Shown here piece after piece: positions 49,977 to 59,570 of a stretch of 64,000 bases of DNA. Source of the stretch: JAHELQ01 sp964491915 (lineage in GTDB: Bacteria; Acidobacteriota; Aminicenantia; UBA2199); NCBI GenBank assembly GCA_964491915.1, contig CAZBHS010000031.1, positions 8,371 through 72,370 on the forward strand. The letters are read 5' to 3'. Position 1 is the stretch's first letter, and each line of letters starts with the position of its first letter. Made by a program: the position numbers and the translations under genes. The notes under the pieces are model-generated. The model was not told the DNA's origin and made no database searches. It worked only from the letters and a program-made list of their open reading frames with translations.

Positions 49977-52016
49977 ATGCGTAATATATTATGTGTCTTA
50001 TTTTCTTTGATGTTTCTCTCCGGGATCGCTCTGTCCGCCGCTGACAGTCATCCCTTCTCGGTTCACGATCTGGTGGGTATGGACCGGATTTCCGGGCAGC
50101 AGGTGTCGCCGGATGGGAAACTGATTGTGTTCCAGATCAGAAAGACGGATCTGGAAGCCAACAAAGGCAGGACCGATCTATGGATCGTGGGGACCGATGG
50201 GAAGGGACTCCGCCAATTGACCAAAGATCCGGCGGGCGATTGGAATCCGTTGTGGTCCGTTGACGGACAATTTGTCTATTTCCTCTCCACCCGTTCCGGT
50301 TCCACCCAGGTCTGGACTATCCCTGCCATAGGCGGCGAAGCCAAACAAGTGACGGATCTCGCTTTAGGCGTCGGCAATCTGATTATGTCCCGCGACGGAA
50401 AGAAGTTGGCGTTTTCTATCGAAGTATTCCCCAAAATGGGTATCGATGAAACCAAAAAGAAGCTGGACGACATAGCCGCTCAAAAAATAAGCGGCAGAAT
50501 TTATGAAAACCTTCTGTTCCGGCATTGGGACACATGGTTCGACGGCCGGCGCTCTCATGTTTTCGTGATGGATATCACCGGCGCAGCTCCGGTGGATGTG
50601 ATGAAAGACACGGATTTCGACACCCCCACCAAACCGTTCGGCGGCAGCGAGGAATTCGCGTTCACCCCTTGCGGAAAATCTATTGTGTTTACAGCCGCTA
50701 ATAGCGGAAAAGCCGATGCCTGGTCCACCAACAACGACTTGTTCATGGTTCCCGTCGACGGTTCCAAAGCGCCCAAGTGCATTACCGAGAAGAACAAGGC
50801 CTGGGACACCACGCCGGTGTTTTCCAACGACGGCAAAACCCTGGCTTACCTGGCAATGTCCAGGCCCGGCTTCGAAGCCGACCGTTTCCGCGTCATGCTC
50901 AGGGATCTCAAAACCGGAACCGAACGGGAATTGGCAAAAGATTGGGATCATTCCCCCGGCACAATTTTCTGGGGACCCCGCGATCGTTATATTTACGCCA
51001 CAGCCGGTCATCTGGGGCAGGGAACGTTGTTCGCCATCCATGTAAAAACCGGTAAAATAAAGATTCTGGTGAACGACGGCAATGTCCGCGGTCCGTCGAT
51101 TTTTAAGAACAAGATCTACTTCGGCCTCGATAACTTGAAGTCGCCGGTGGAATTGTATTCTATCGACACCCGCGGCAGAAAGATGACAAAGATTACCGAT
51201 ATCAACAAAGACAAGATCGCCGCAGCCCGCATGGGTGACTACGAGCAGTTCAATTTCAAAGGTTGGAACGACGAGACCGTGTACGGCTATGTGGTGAAAC
51301 CGGCTGATTTTGACGCTGCCAAGAAGTACCCGGTGGCTTTCCTGATCCATGGCGGCCCGCAGGGCTCTTTCGGCAACGACTTCCATTACCGCTGGAACCC
51401 CCAGGTCTATTGCGGAGCCGGTTACGGCGCGGTGATGATCGATTTCCACGGCTCCACCGGATATGGTCAGGCGTTTACCGATTCTATCACCGGCGATTGG
51501 GGCGGCAAGCCTCTGGAAGACTTGCAGAAAGGTTTGGCCGCTGCTCTGGCCAAATATCCCTGGCTGGACGGCGATAAAGTCGGCGCTTTGGGCGCGTCCT
51601 ACGGCGGTTACATGATCAACTGGATTGCCGGCAATTGGCCCGACCGCTTCCGCTGCCTCATCAACCACGACGGCAACCTGGACGAGCGCATGGCCTACTA
51701 TGACACCGAAGAATTGTGGTTCCCCGAATGGGAACACGGCGGCACCCCCTGGGACAATCCCGCCGGATACAACAAACACAATCCCGTCGATTTCGTCAAA
51801 AACTGGAAGACTCCGATGTTGGTGATCCACGGCGGCCTCGATTACAGAGTGGTCGAGACCCAGGGCTTCTCCACCTTTACCGCGTTGCAACGCAAAGGAA
51901 TCCCCAGCAAGCTCCTCTATTTCCCCGATGAGAATCACTGGGTCCTGCAGCCCCACAACAGCATTTTGTGGCACGACACGGTGATCGGCTGGCTCGACCA
52001 GTGGACTAAAAAATAA
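49977..52016 (+). CDS. Secreted S9 prolyl-oligopeptidase-family peptidase
   Basis: 679 residues. Signal peptide MRNILCVLFSLMFLSGIALS ends near residue 21, then a beta-propeller (WDZ/TolB-like blades: QLTKDPAGDWNPLWS, TPVFSNDGKTLAYL). The alpha/beta-hydrolase domain has Ser in GASYGGYM, Asp in HGGLDYRV and His in DENHWVL. It cleaves peptides or acyl peptides in the periplasm. AGGAGG precedes the ATG, a promoter lies just upstream and a strong terminator follows. Confidence 0.94.
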   Translation: MRNILCVLFSLMFLSGIALSAADSHPFSVHDLVGMDRISGQQVSPDGKLIVFQIRKTDLEANKGRTDLWIVGTDGKGLRQLTKDPAGDWNPLWSVDGQFVYFLSTRSGSTQVWTIPAIGGEAKQVTDLALGVGNLIMSRDGKKLAFSIEVFPKMGIDETKKKLDDIAAQKISGRIYENLLFRHWDTWFDGRRSHVFVMDITGAAPVDVMKDTDFDTPTKPFGGSEEFAFTPCGKSIVFTAANSGKADAWSTNNDLFMVPVDGSKAPKCITEKNKAWDTTPVFSNDGKTLAYLAMSRPGFEADRFRVMLRDLKTGTERELAKDWDHSPGTIFWGPRDRYIYATAGHLGQGTLFAIHVKTGKIKILVNDGNVRGPSIFKNKIYFGLDNLKSPVELYSIDTRGRKMTKITDINKDKIAAARMGDYEQFNFKGWNDETVYGYVVKPADFDAAKKYPVAFLIHGGPQGSFGNDFHYRWNPQVYCGAGYGAVMIDFHGSTGYGQAFTDSITGDWGGKPLEDLQKGLAAALAKYPWLDGDKVGALGASYGGYMINWIAGNWPDRFRCLINHDGNLDERMAYYDTEELWFPEWEHGGTPWDNPAGYNKHNPVDFVKNWKTPMLVIHGGLDYRVVETQGFSTFTALQRKGIPSKLLYFPDENHWVLQPHNSILWHDTVIGWLDQWTKK

Positions 52017-52042
52017 AAAACAAATAAATTATCTATACAATA

Positions 52043-52072
52043 GGGGCGGCCGCGTGGTCGCCCCTTTTTTTT
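52043..52072 (+). terminator. Rho-independent terminator after the S9 peptidase
   Basis: Nine-bp stem starting GGGGCG (52043-52048) and closing CGCCCC (52059-52064), loop GCGT, then eight T (52065-52072). It ends 20 bases before the start of the threonine synthase gene. Confidence 0.92.
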
Positions 52073-52091
52073 CGAACCGGGAGACTGTGAG

Positions 52092-53195
52092 ATGTTGGTA
52101 TGCAAAAAATGCGGCAATAGATTTCAAACCGGCGAGCCCCGCTGGCGGTGTGATTGTGGCTCGCTATTGGATCTTGAATTCGAGCCCCGCTTCGATATCG
52201 CCAAAATCCAGAGCCGGAAGCCCTCGATGTGGCGCTACCGGGAAGCCATTCCCATCGACGACGACGCCCACATCGTCTCCTTCTCCGAAGGCTTCACCCC
52301 CATGATCGAGCTCCAGATGGGGGAGGTCCCGGTTCTATTCAAGCAGGACCACCTCTTTCCCACCGGATCGTTCAAAGATCGCGGCGCTTCGGTATTGGTC
52401 AGTAAAATCAAGGAATTGGGGATTCGCCGGGTGGTGGAAGACTCGTCCGGCAACGCCGGCTCCGCTGTGGCGGGGTATTGCGCCAAGGCGGGAATCGATT
52501 GCGATATCTATGTTCCCGACAGCACCAGCGAAGGCAAATGCAGCCAGGTGACCGGTTACGGCGCCCGCTTGACCCGCGTCCCCGGTTCACGGGAGCACAC
52601 CGCCGCCGCGGCTCTCGAAGCCGCCTCGTCAACCTATTACGCCAGTCATACCTGGAATCCCTGGTTCTTTCACGGCACCAAGACATTCGCCTTCGAAGTA
52701 TGCGAACAATTGTGCTGGAAGAGCCCCGGTACATTGGTGACGCCGGTGGGAAACGGCACATTGCTGTTAGGCGCCTTTATCGGCTTCAACGAATTGATGA
52801 ACGCCGGCATCATCGGCCGCATCCCCAAAATCATAGGGGTGCAAACCGCGGCGTGCGCTCCATTGGCCGAAGGGACAGATCTCCGACCGTTGATCGCAAC
52901 ACCGACAATGGCTGAAGGTATCGCTGTGGCGGAGCCGGCGCGGGGACAGGAGATCGTCGAGGCGGTTCGACAAAGCGGCGGTTTTTTTATGACTGTGGAA
53001 GAGGAAGAGATTCGTCGTAGCCTTAAAGATATTTTATCGAGAGGATTTTATATTGAACCGACATCCGCCGTTGTTTGCGCGGCACTATCTAAACTGGCCG
53101 CCGAACCGGAACTGGAGCATCCTGTGATGTCCCTCTTTACCGGACATGGCCTCAAGGCCGCGGGAAAAATAACGAAGCTTCTGGCCGGCGGTTAA
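52092..53195 (+). CDS. thrC: Threonine synthase
   Basis: 367 residues. The N-terminus has a small zinc ribbon (CKKCGN...CDCGS), then the PLP fold. FSEGFTPMIEL, PLP Lys in TGSFKDRGAS, EDSSGNAGSAVAGYCAKAG and the phosphate loop NPWFFHGTKTF are visible. Converts O-phosphohomoserine to threonine. No homoserine genes are near. The lptC-like gene converges and overlaps its stop by 4 bases. Confidence 0.9.
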   Translation: MLVCKKCGNRFQTGEPRWRCDCGSLLDLEFEPRFDIAKIQSRKPSMWRYREAIPIDDDAHIVSFSEGFTPMIELQMGEVPVLFKQDHLFPTGSFKDRGASVLVSKIKELGIRRVVEDSSGNAGSAVAGYCAKAGIDCDIYVPDSTSEGKCSQVTGYGARLTRVPGSREHTAAAALEAASSTYYASHTWNPWFFHGTKTFAFEVCEQLCWKSPGTLVTPVGNGTLLLGAFIGFNELMNAGIIGRIPKIIGVQTAACAPLAEGTDLRPLIATPTMAEGIAVAEPARGQEIVEAVRQSGGFFMTVEEEEIRRSLKDILSRGFYIEPTSAVVCAALSKLAAEPELEHPVMSLFTGHGLKAAGKITKLLAGG

Positions 53196-55054
53196 TCGAG
53201 AATTGTCTCGGTCCGTTTGGTATCGTCCGAATGCACCAACACCTTGTTGCTGTTCAGATCGAACTCTAGTTTTTCTCCTTTCGAAGTACCCTTGTCGCCC
53301 CTCGCCAAATTGGCGGCGCCGGTAAACACAATGATTTCATCCTGAAATTTCCATTGCACATTTGTCGAGCTTCCGATGATGTCATCCTTGATGAATTGGA
53401 TATTCTTATCGCCGTTGATTGTGCTCAATTTATTGTCCTTACTGAATTGCAGGATTAGATTGTCGGCCTTCAAGATAGAACCTTTCCCCTGGATAGCTCC
53501 GGATGTCTCAATGGTGATGCGCCGGTTTTTAGAATCAAACACAACCTTTTGACCCTTCACGCTGATTTCATCTTCTTTTTTGTCTTTTCCCGAACGAAAT
53601 GCCAGAGACACATCGCCGGTGGCCACAATGTCGTTTTTCTTGTTGATGAATAATTTTTCCGCCGAAAGGGTTGTATTGTCCTGGGTGAGCTGGACATTGC
53701 CCTCGTAGTGGAAGGTTTCTTGCCTGCTGGAAAAATTGATCTTTTTGGCGTTAATGAAGATGGACGCATCGGAGAATAGTAGATTGCCGCTGCCTAAACT
53801 AATGGTAGAGTCAACGCCCGCTTGAGAGACCAATACTTTTTTTTCCGACAAGACAAGAAATTCGGAGGAGCGGAACAAATTATTTTTATGGGACACCGAA
53901 GCGTTTTCGCCTTTGATGACAACGGATTTTTTATCCACATTGTAGCGCAGCTCATTGGCCTCGATACCGTAACCTTCGAGTTTTAGCCGGCAATCTTTCA
54001 CGCCGCGGCAAAACTTGATGTCGCCCTCCTGGAATTGAAGGCTCATCTCGCCTGCCAACAGGCTGAAGTCTGTCTGACCTTTGTTGCGCAATTCACCCGG
54101 TTGTTGCACCTGAATTTCAGTCACTTTTTCCGTTTCCGGGTCGAATAGGATCTTGAGGTAGTCGCTGCGAATACCGGTTCTATTCTTTTCCGATGCGATA
54201 AGCACCTGGGCCTCTTTCAAGATTTCGACATTCATGAGACGACCCGCTTCATCGTAATAACTTTTGATATTCTGGGCTTCGATCTCTTTGAAATCGTTCT
54301 GCTCCTTGTCGGGGTTCCCCATCAATAGATAACTATTACCAATGGCGGAGGCCTCTTGAATGGTTTTCATATCTTCGTAAAAGATCGTCGCCACCCAATC
54401 GCTTTTCAGAATCGACCGGTCGCTTTTGATGCCGGCTTTTTTCTGCATGATCAACTTACGTTCGTTCTCGATGAACCAGAGGATGTCGGTTTTGTAGTGG
54501 TGGTCCCGGTTGTTCCTGATGTATTTGCCGGCGGTATCGAAAAACTTGATCACATTCAATTTGACGTAATATTCCATCCCTTTGCGGGCTGTGCCTTCGA
54601 GGGTAGCGGTGCGGTAATCCACCTTGATTTTACTCTTCAGGTTGGCGCGGTTTTTCAAGAAGAATTTTTCGCTATGGATCTCGAAGTCTTCAGAAATAAT
54701 GCGGGCATTTTTACGTACTTCAAAATCGTGGAAATTGTTGGCGGCAAAGCCCTCGTCTCCCATGATGCGGATGTCTTTGTTCATTTTCCCTTTTTTCAAC
54801 ACCCGGGCATCTATATGTCTCATCTCCAATGTATCTTTTTCGGTTCTTCGGGATTGGGTGCAATTCAATTCGATAATTTTACGGTTTTCTACGTCGTAAA
54901 GGCTCTGGCTCATCTCTACGCCGTCCACATCCATGGAGGCCACAAAGTCCGACTTCGGCGCCTCGTCCTGCATCATCCCTTTGAAAATCAGGAAAAAGGT
55001 AAATAGTGTAATACAGATCAATAATAATTTGATAAGTTTCTGGTATTTATGCAT
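53192..55054 (-). CDS. LptC/LptA-like LPS transport fusion protein
   Basis: 620 residues. A signal anchor (LLLICITLFTFFLIFKGMM) is followed by an LptC-like start (LYDVENRKIIELNC). Repeated OstA beta-jellyroll strands then run to the end (FHYEGNVQLTQDNTTLSAEKL, NDIVATGDVSLAFR, VVFDSKNRRITIETSGAI). LptC is about 190 residues and LptA about 185; here both functions seem joined with extra central repeats, making a long periplasmic bridge for lipopolysaccharide. It fits with the heptose genes elsewhere in the window. Confidence 0.78.
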   Translation of the reverse strand: MHKYQKLIKLLLICITLFTFFLIFKGMMQDEAPKSDFVASMDVDGVEMSQSLYDVENRKIIELNCTQSRRTEKDTLEMRHIDARVLKKGKMNKDIRIMGDEGFAANNFHDFEVRKNARIISEDFEIHSEKFFLKNRANLKSKIKVDYRTATLEGTARKGMEYYVKLNVIKFFDTAGKYIRNNRDHHYKTDILWFIENERKLIMQKKAGIKSDRSILKSDWVATIFYEDMKTIQEASAIGNSYLLMGNPDKEQNDFKEIEAQNIKSYYDEAGRLMNVEILKEAQVLIASEKNRTGIRSDYLKILFDPETEKVTEIQVQQPGELRNKGQTDFSLLAGEMSLQFQEGDIKFCRGVKDCRLKLEGYGIEANELRYNVDKKSVVIKGENASVSHKNNLFRSSEFLVLSEKKVLVSQAGVDSTISLGSGNLLFSDASIFINAKKINFSSRQETFHYEGNVQLTQDNTTLSAEKLFINKKNDIVATGDVSLAFRSGKDKKEDEISVKGQKVVFDSKNRRITIETSGAIQGKGSILKADNLILQFSKDNKLSTINGDKNIQFIKDDIIGSSTNVQWKFQDEIIVFTGAANLARGDKGTSKGEKLEFDLNSNKVLVHSDDTKRTETILD

Positions 55055-55086
55055 GGTTCTATTTTATCATACCCCGCGATAAGCTG

Positions 55087-56088
55087 TCATTGTTTCGGAC
55101 GCAAGAGTTTTGTCAAATCCCTGATAAACATCCTGGTAAAGCGTTTGGCCCCCTCTTTGGAGAGATGGGAGTTGGTCCTGCCCCAACCGCCGTTGATAAA
55201 GAGATTGACATTTTTGAGGGGGAATTTTTTGGGGAGATTGTAATTGGCGATGTGAACCTTGGGCATGCCCTGGCTCAACCGTTTTAAATCAATGCGTAGA
55301 CGCTTGCGGTTGAAGTTGGTGCGGTAGGTTCCGAAGTGGTCCGGCAATATCAACAGAATCACAGTGACGCCATCTTTATCCAGCTCTTCCAGCAACATCT
55401 TCACGTACTGCCCTTCGCGGCCGGGGTAGGGACGGTACTTCTGTTTCTTGAACACCCTCGGCTTCTTGGCCACCACCTCGCATTTCTCCGGCTGAGTGCC
55501 CATATAACCCTGAATATCCACAAAATCCATGCGGTTGCGGTCCACTTGAATCCCTTCCCATTTTTCTCTGAACCGGTCGATGATGTCATTGAGAAAATCG
55601 TCGATCTCCTGCTTGTTTTGGATGAGCATCGACGGCGTGCCCAGATAATCCCTATCATCGTCAATCAGATCGAAACGGGCCAACCAGCGTTTGTTGGAAG
55701 TGGTATTGAAAATAAAATAATCGATGCCGTATACCACCACCTCCGGAATACCGGCCAATTTTTTGTACTCTTTGTAAAAGTAATAATTGTATTTGGGATT
55801 CTTACCGAATTGAGCCTCTTTAAAAGGATTCCACGATTTAGCCTGCTTGAAGTACACCGGATGCAACGCCTCATAGGTCCTGGAGGTTCCCAGTATCAAC
55901 ATATCGAACTGTTTGTCCCCCACATAGTCGGCGAACCGTTGTGCGTAGGTTTTTTCCTTGTAAAAGCCGTTTTCCGCCAAAGAAATCAAAAAGAAGAGTC
56001 CTCTGTCCAACACCAGAAAAAAGCAGGCCAACATCACGATTGTCGTGACAATACGTTTTATTTTAGAATTGGAAGTAGATGAATTCAT
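55087..56088 (-). CDS. DUF1574/SGNH-like membrane-anchored protein
   Basis: 333 residues from the ATG at 56088 (MNSSTSNSKIKRIV), which overlaps the MBOAT gene by 26 bases. N-terminal helix VMLACFFLVLDRGLFFLI, then LILGTSRTYEALHP, where the Ser resembles the SGNH block I nucleophile, and late NGGWGRTNSHLSKEG with possible Asn/His. This layout matches AlgJ/AlgX-like partners of MBOAT acyltransferases that complete O-acetylation of exported polysaccharide. Confidence 0.78.
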   Translation of the reverse strand: MNSSTSNSKIKRIVTTIVMLACFFLVLDRGLFFLISLAENGFYKEKTYAQRFADYVGDKQFDMLILGTSRTYEALHPVYFKQAKSWNPFKEAQFGKNPKYNYYFYKEYKKLAGIPEVVVYGIDYFIFNTTSNKRWLARFDLIDDDRDYLGTPSMLIQNKQEIDDFLNDIIDRFREKWEGIQVDRNRMDFVDIQGYMGTQPEKCEVVAKKPRVFKKQKYRPYPGREGQYVKMLLEELDKDGVTVILLILPDHFGTYRTNFNRKRLRIDLKRLSQGMPKVHIANYNLPKKFPLKNVNLFINGGWGRTNSHLSKEGAKRFTRMFIRDLTKLLRPKQ

Positions 56089-57520
56089 TGGTCGTGTCCA
56101 CAGAAAAGATAATGATGATACAGATAAATAGGGCAAACAGCGCGATCCTGGCGGGGCGGGGCATCCGCGTCCAAAATGTCGGTTCCGACCGCCGCTTGTA
56201 AATGGCTTCCATCAATAAAAAGGCCGCCGCCACCAGCAGGTTGAACAAGAAGAATACCTGCCCGGTGTCCGGGAGTTTGAGCTGCAAGTACTTGACATAC
56301 GTGTACGCGCTCTGAAGCGACGGAGCCCTGAAAAAGATCCAGGTGATAGCCAGCATGTTGAAGGTGATGATCACCTGCAAGGCGTGGTGCAGTTTGGGCC
56401 GTTTGTTGAGGCCCATCTTCTTCACCAGGCGTTTACGTTTTTTCTTGGTGGTAAACGAGATCACCAAATATATACCGTGCAACATCCCCCAAATCACGAA
56501 GGTCCAACTGGCGCCGTGCCACAAGCCGCCCAGGAACATGGTGACAAACATGCCGACGCAATATCCCCAGGCCTCCACCTTGATATTCCAGAGCTTCGGC
56601 CCTTCGATCCGCCGCATCACCGCATAGGCGATCGGCAAGAACAGATAATCCCTCAGCCAGGTGGAGAGGGAGATGTGCCAACGATTCCAAAAACCGGTAA
56701 TATTCCTGGCGTCGTAAGGATAATCGAAATTCTTCATGGACTTGAAGCCCAGTATCCTCGCAATGCCGATGGCAATGTCGGTGTAACCGGAGAAGTCGCA
56801 ATAGATCTGTATAGCGTAAAAATAGGTGGCGAATATCAAGTACAAACCCTGTCCCTGAGGCTCCGCGAACATCTGGTCAACGAACATCGCCAACCGGTCC
56901 GCCACCACCATCTTCTTGAACACACCCCAGGCCGCCAATTGCAAACCCGAAGCGATTCTCGCCCCGTCGAACCGCACCCGCTTCTTCAATTCGGGAATGA
57001 AGTTGACGGCGCGGTCGATGGGTCCCATGAACAATTGCGGGAAGAACGACACATAGAGCGCGAAGTATCCGATGTGACGTTCGGCCGGCATGTGCTCCCT
57101 GTACACATCCACCACATAGCTCACCAGCTTGAAGGTGAAAAACGAGATACCGATGGTGAAGGCCAGGTCGTAAGGCTTGAATTCCAGCCCCGGCTTCCAC
57201 AACCCGATAAACGAGAACATCGAGCCCATGATGAAATTGGCGTACTTGAACACCACCAACACCGCCAGCGCCGCTGCCAGGCCGGCTATCAGCAGCCATT
57301 TTCGTCGCCCAGGCGATTGGCTCGTCTCGATCCCTTTTGCGATGAAATAGATGATGATGATAGGAATCAGGAGCAACGCCAGGTTGAACAGGTTGTAATA
57401 TCCGTAAAAAAACAGGCTGGCGGCCAAAAGATACAGCCATTTGATCTTTGCCGGCACCAAAAAATAGAGCGAAAAAACAGCGCTAAAAAACAGTATAAAT
57501 TCAATCGAGATGAAATTCAT
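56063..57520 (-). CDS. MBOAT-family O-acyltransferase (AlgI-like)
   Basis: 485 residues with about eleven membrane helices. The start MNFISIEFILFFSAVFSLYF is typical of the AlgI branch. Catalytic His lies in GGLWHGASWTFVIWG with a second His in MLHGIYL; RNITGFWNRWHISLSTWLRDYLF is the other hallmark. It would pass acetyl groups across the membrane for polysaccharide O-acetylation, together with the downstream SGNH-like gene. Neighbouring UDP-glucuronate decarboxylase fits a polysaccharide role. Confidence 0.93.
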   Translation of the reverse strand: MNFISIEFILFFSAVFSLYFLVPAKIKWLYLLAASLFFYGYYNLFNLALLLIPIIIIYFIAKGIETSQSPGRRKWLLIAGLAAALAVLVVFKYANFIMGSMFSFIGLWKPGLEFKPYDLAFTIGISFFTFKLVSYVVDVYREHMPAERHIGYFALYVSFFPQLFMGPIDRAVNFIPELKKRVRFDGARIASGLQLAAWGVFKKMVVADRLAMFVDQMFAEPQGQGLYLIFATYFYAIQIYCDFSGYTDIAIGIARILGFKSMKNFDYPYDARNITGFWNRWHISLSTWLRDYLFLPIAYAVMRRIEGPKLWNIKVEAWGYCVGMFVTMFLGGLWHGASWTFVIWGMLHGIYLVISFTTKKKRKRLVKKMGLNKRPKLHHALQVIITFNMLAITWIFFRAPSLQSAYTYVKYLQLKLPDTGQVFFLFNLLVAAAFLLMEAIYKRRSEPTFWTRMPRPARIALFALFICIIIIFSVDTTNEFIYFQF

Positions 57521-57575
57521 TGTCCACGTTTACCAGTTATTTAGTTACAAATTCTACATTTATTGACTAAAAATG

Positions 57576-59021
57576 TCAATGAGCCCGATCTTGTTTTATT
57601 TTTGCCGTAATTTTTACGAAACCCGGTTCGCCGCGAACAGCGTCGAGGTCTGGGTCGGCTTCCAGAGTCTCGCGTTGATTGAAACCCGCTTCGACCGCAA
57701 ATTCAAGATTTTTCAGAGCCTTCTTTTTATGTCCGGCCCGGGAATGGGCGCACGCCAGATTGTAATAATCATACGGCCGGTAGGGAGAGTCGCCTCCCGC
57801 CTCCAGAGCGATGCCATACAGCGCGACCACCTTGAGATATTCCCCTTTTTGATGCAATTTCCCCGCCTCTGCCCGCGCCTGAACCGCCAGATTGTGGAGT
57901 TGCCGCTTGCCGAAGCCTTGCTCATAGATATCGTTGTCCCGGGCGGATTTTTTTAAACCCTCGATCTTCAATCCGAAGCTCAATCGCTTCAAGTCCAATG
58001 TCGCGGACTCCGAGTAATGGATGACACTCAACACCTGGTAAAAACTGCGCACAATGACAAGCTCCCGCTCATTGCGCCCCTCTTCCAATTTATGAAATTT
58101 CCTATAATATTTTGTCTTCTCCAACCGGGCGATGGCACCTTCGACGCCGGCTTCCTTCGATGGTCCGGGGAAGAGTTCTTGAATCCCGCGATACGCCGAC
58201 ACCGCCATCACAATCTTCCCTTCGTTTTCCAGCCCTTTCGCCCTTTGTAAATCTTCAGTGAATATATCCCGCAGCATCCCATCATCCGCCGGTTCGATTT
58301 TTTGCTTCACCGCCTGAACCTCCATCCACTGAATCGCCTGAAGGCACAAATCCTCCGGCGGCCAGACATGAGGCCCTTCAAAGACTTTGATGAAGTGAAG
58401 CACACCCGCTTTATCCAATAAAGTGTCCAGATGATTCATTTCCCTATAATTAAAATCAGCGGTCCCCACAATCCCATAATAGAGCGACGGCTTCACCCGC
58501 TCCGGCGTCACCAATTGCGACAATCCAGCGCCGCAAGCGATAATCCCCGCCACATTGTTTCGCACCACATTGTAAAAAAACGTGGACACCCGCGCCCCGC
58601 CGGAAAACCCCGTCACATAAACCCTCCGTTTATCAATGGTGAACAAGCGATTGGTCTCGTGCCAGATTGCATTCATCGCCGCCATCACCGGCTCCTGTGG
58701 CCCATTCCTCGAGTTGTTGGAGCACGCCACAATATACCCATACCTCTCCGCCGCCCTGGAAAACAGCTCCACCGGAATCCGCCCCCGCGCCGCCGGATCA
58801 AACGCGTACAACACCGGCCACGCTTTCTCCCGGCTATAATTGGCGGGCAAATACAACGAAAAACTCTGCCCCTCAGCCCCTTGACATTGCACCGAAGGAA
58901 TAACCACCCCCGTCTCGAACGAACCTTCGCTTCCCGCCAAATCAAGAGTTCCAAACCCCAAACACAGCGCGCACGCCGCCATCACTCCAACAACAATTCT
59001 TTTCGTCCCCATCATCCCCAC
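57576..59021 (-). CDS. Secreted alpha/beta-hydrolase with TPR C-terminus
   Basis: About 481 residues from GTG 59021, 8 bases after GGAGGAG; ATG at 59015 or 59012 are alternatives. Signal peptide (RIVVGVMAACALCLGFGTL) then an esterase domain like feruloyl esterase/PHB depolymerase (nucleophile in VTGFSGGARV, late EGPHVWPPE). A helical middle and a TPR-like end (YDYYNLACAHSRAGHKKKAL) follow. The frame stays open upstream to 59525 through a 21-bp repeat array, so a longer product with about 170 extra residues is possible. A signal peptide behind such an extension would be odd. Confidence 0.78.
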   Translation of the reverse strand: MGMMGTKRIVVGVMAACALCLGFGTLDLAGSEGSFETGVVIPSVQCQGAEGQSFSLYLPANYSREKAWPVLYAFDPAARGRIPVELFSRAAERYGYIVACSNNSRNGPQEPVMAAMNAIWHETNRLFTIDKRRVYVTGFSGGARVSTFFYNVVRNNVAGIIACGAGLSQLVTPERVKPSLYYGIVGTADFNYREMNHLDTLLDKAGVLHFIKVFEGPHVWPPEDLCLQAIQWMEVQAVKQKIEPADDGMLRDIFTEDLQRAKGLENEGKIVMAVSAYRGIQELFPGPSKEAGVEGAIARLEKTKYYRKFHKLEEGRNERELVIVRSFYQVLSVIHYSESATLDLKRLSFGLKIEGLKKSARDNDIYEQGFGKRQLHNLAVQARAEAGKLHQKGEYLKVVALYGIALEAGGDSPYRPYDYYNLACAHSRAGHKKKALKNLEFAVEAGFNQRETLEADPDLDAVRGEPGFVKITAKIKQDRAH

Positions 59022-59087
59022 ATTATAATCTCCTCCCACACCCAACGCAATAGTTTTTGCGTCTAAATCACCGCCTACCGGGGCAAC

Positions 59088-59402
59088 CACATGTGCATGG
59101 ACGATGCATTCATCTGTATCCGTAACACTTTCTTCTGCTTCCGTATCAAAATCATCGGAACATGGAACGGATTCATCTGCTTCCGTTACATATCTGTCAG
59201 TCAGTGTTACAAAATTACACATTCCGGCGGCAGTTTCTTGTGCCACTGGAATAGATTCATGTGATTCCGAGACAAAATCACATGAATTCGTCACACAACC
59301 TTCCGCTTTTGTCATATAATCTGAAGAATCGGGAAGATATTCAGAAGGATTCGCTACAGATTCATAACAATCTTTAACACAATCTTCTTCTCCCGGAACG
59401 AA
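59088..59402 (-). repeat. Fifteen degenerate 21-bp repeats encoding heptads
   Basis: Translated on the minus strand the 21-bp periods give 15 heptapeptides such as FVPGEED, CVKDCYE, FVSESHE, YVTEADE and SVTDTDE. Position 1 is aromatic, Ser or Cys, position 2 usually Val, position 7 mostly Asp/Glu. The reading frame is open through all units and continues into the esterase. It is preceded by MAKKSSPKGQSEHFHSEL (ATG at 59525). Codon composition is A/T-richer than the esterase. The DNA sequence has decayed more than the protein pattern, which argues for past or present selection on this frame. Confidence 0.75.
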
Positions 59403-59570
59403 AACAAGTAAAACCGCTGGTTTACCGTGTAATTTATGCGCAAATCGAGGTAAAAGGAAGAATTTGTAGAATAACTCCGAGTGAAAGTGTTCCGATTGCC
59501 CTTTAGGACTTGACTTTTTGGCCATTGTGGGAAACAATCTAATATTACCAAAAAGGATGTGAATGATACG

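Noticed and set aside
49979..50000. TAATATATTATGT resembling a dif half-site near the skew change
   Set aside because: It lies within the signal peptide codons of the S9 peptidase and lacks two recognisable Xer arms.
50364..51974. 536-residue minus-strand ORF opposite the S9 peptidase
   Set aside because: Antisense shadow of a high-GC coding frame; the plus strand has catalytic motifs, promoter and terminator.
56384..57544. 386-residue plus-strand ORF opposite the MBOAT gene
   Set aside because: Antisense shadow, rich in His/Gln/Arg; the minus strand has clear MBOAT motifs.
58431..59066. Long plus-strand ORF of 211 residues opposite the esterase
   Set aside because: His/Pro/Arg-rich product produced by the strong C-bias of this strand; no ribosome site, and the minus strand encodes a recognisable esterase.
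59104..59319. Plus-strand periodic Ser/Val ORF in the 21-bp repeats
   Set aside because: Periodicity is a necessary result of the repeat on either strand; this frame stops within the array while the minus frame is open throughout.
59022..59537. Single 653-residue esterase starting at TTG 59537
   Set aside because: Would place a signal peptide at residue 176; a GTG with a good ribosome site at 59021 is the more likely start, although the upstream frame is open and reported separately.
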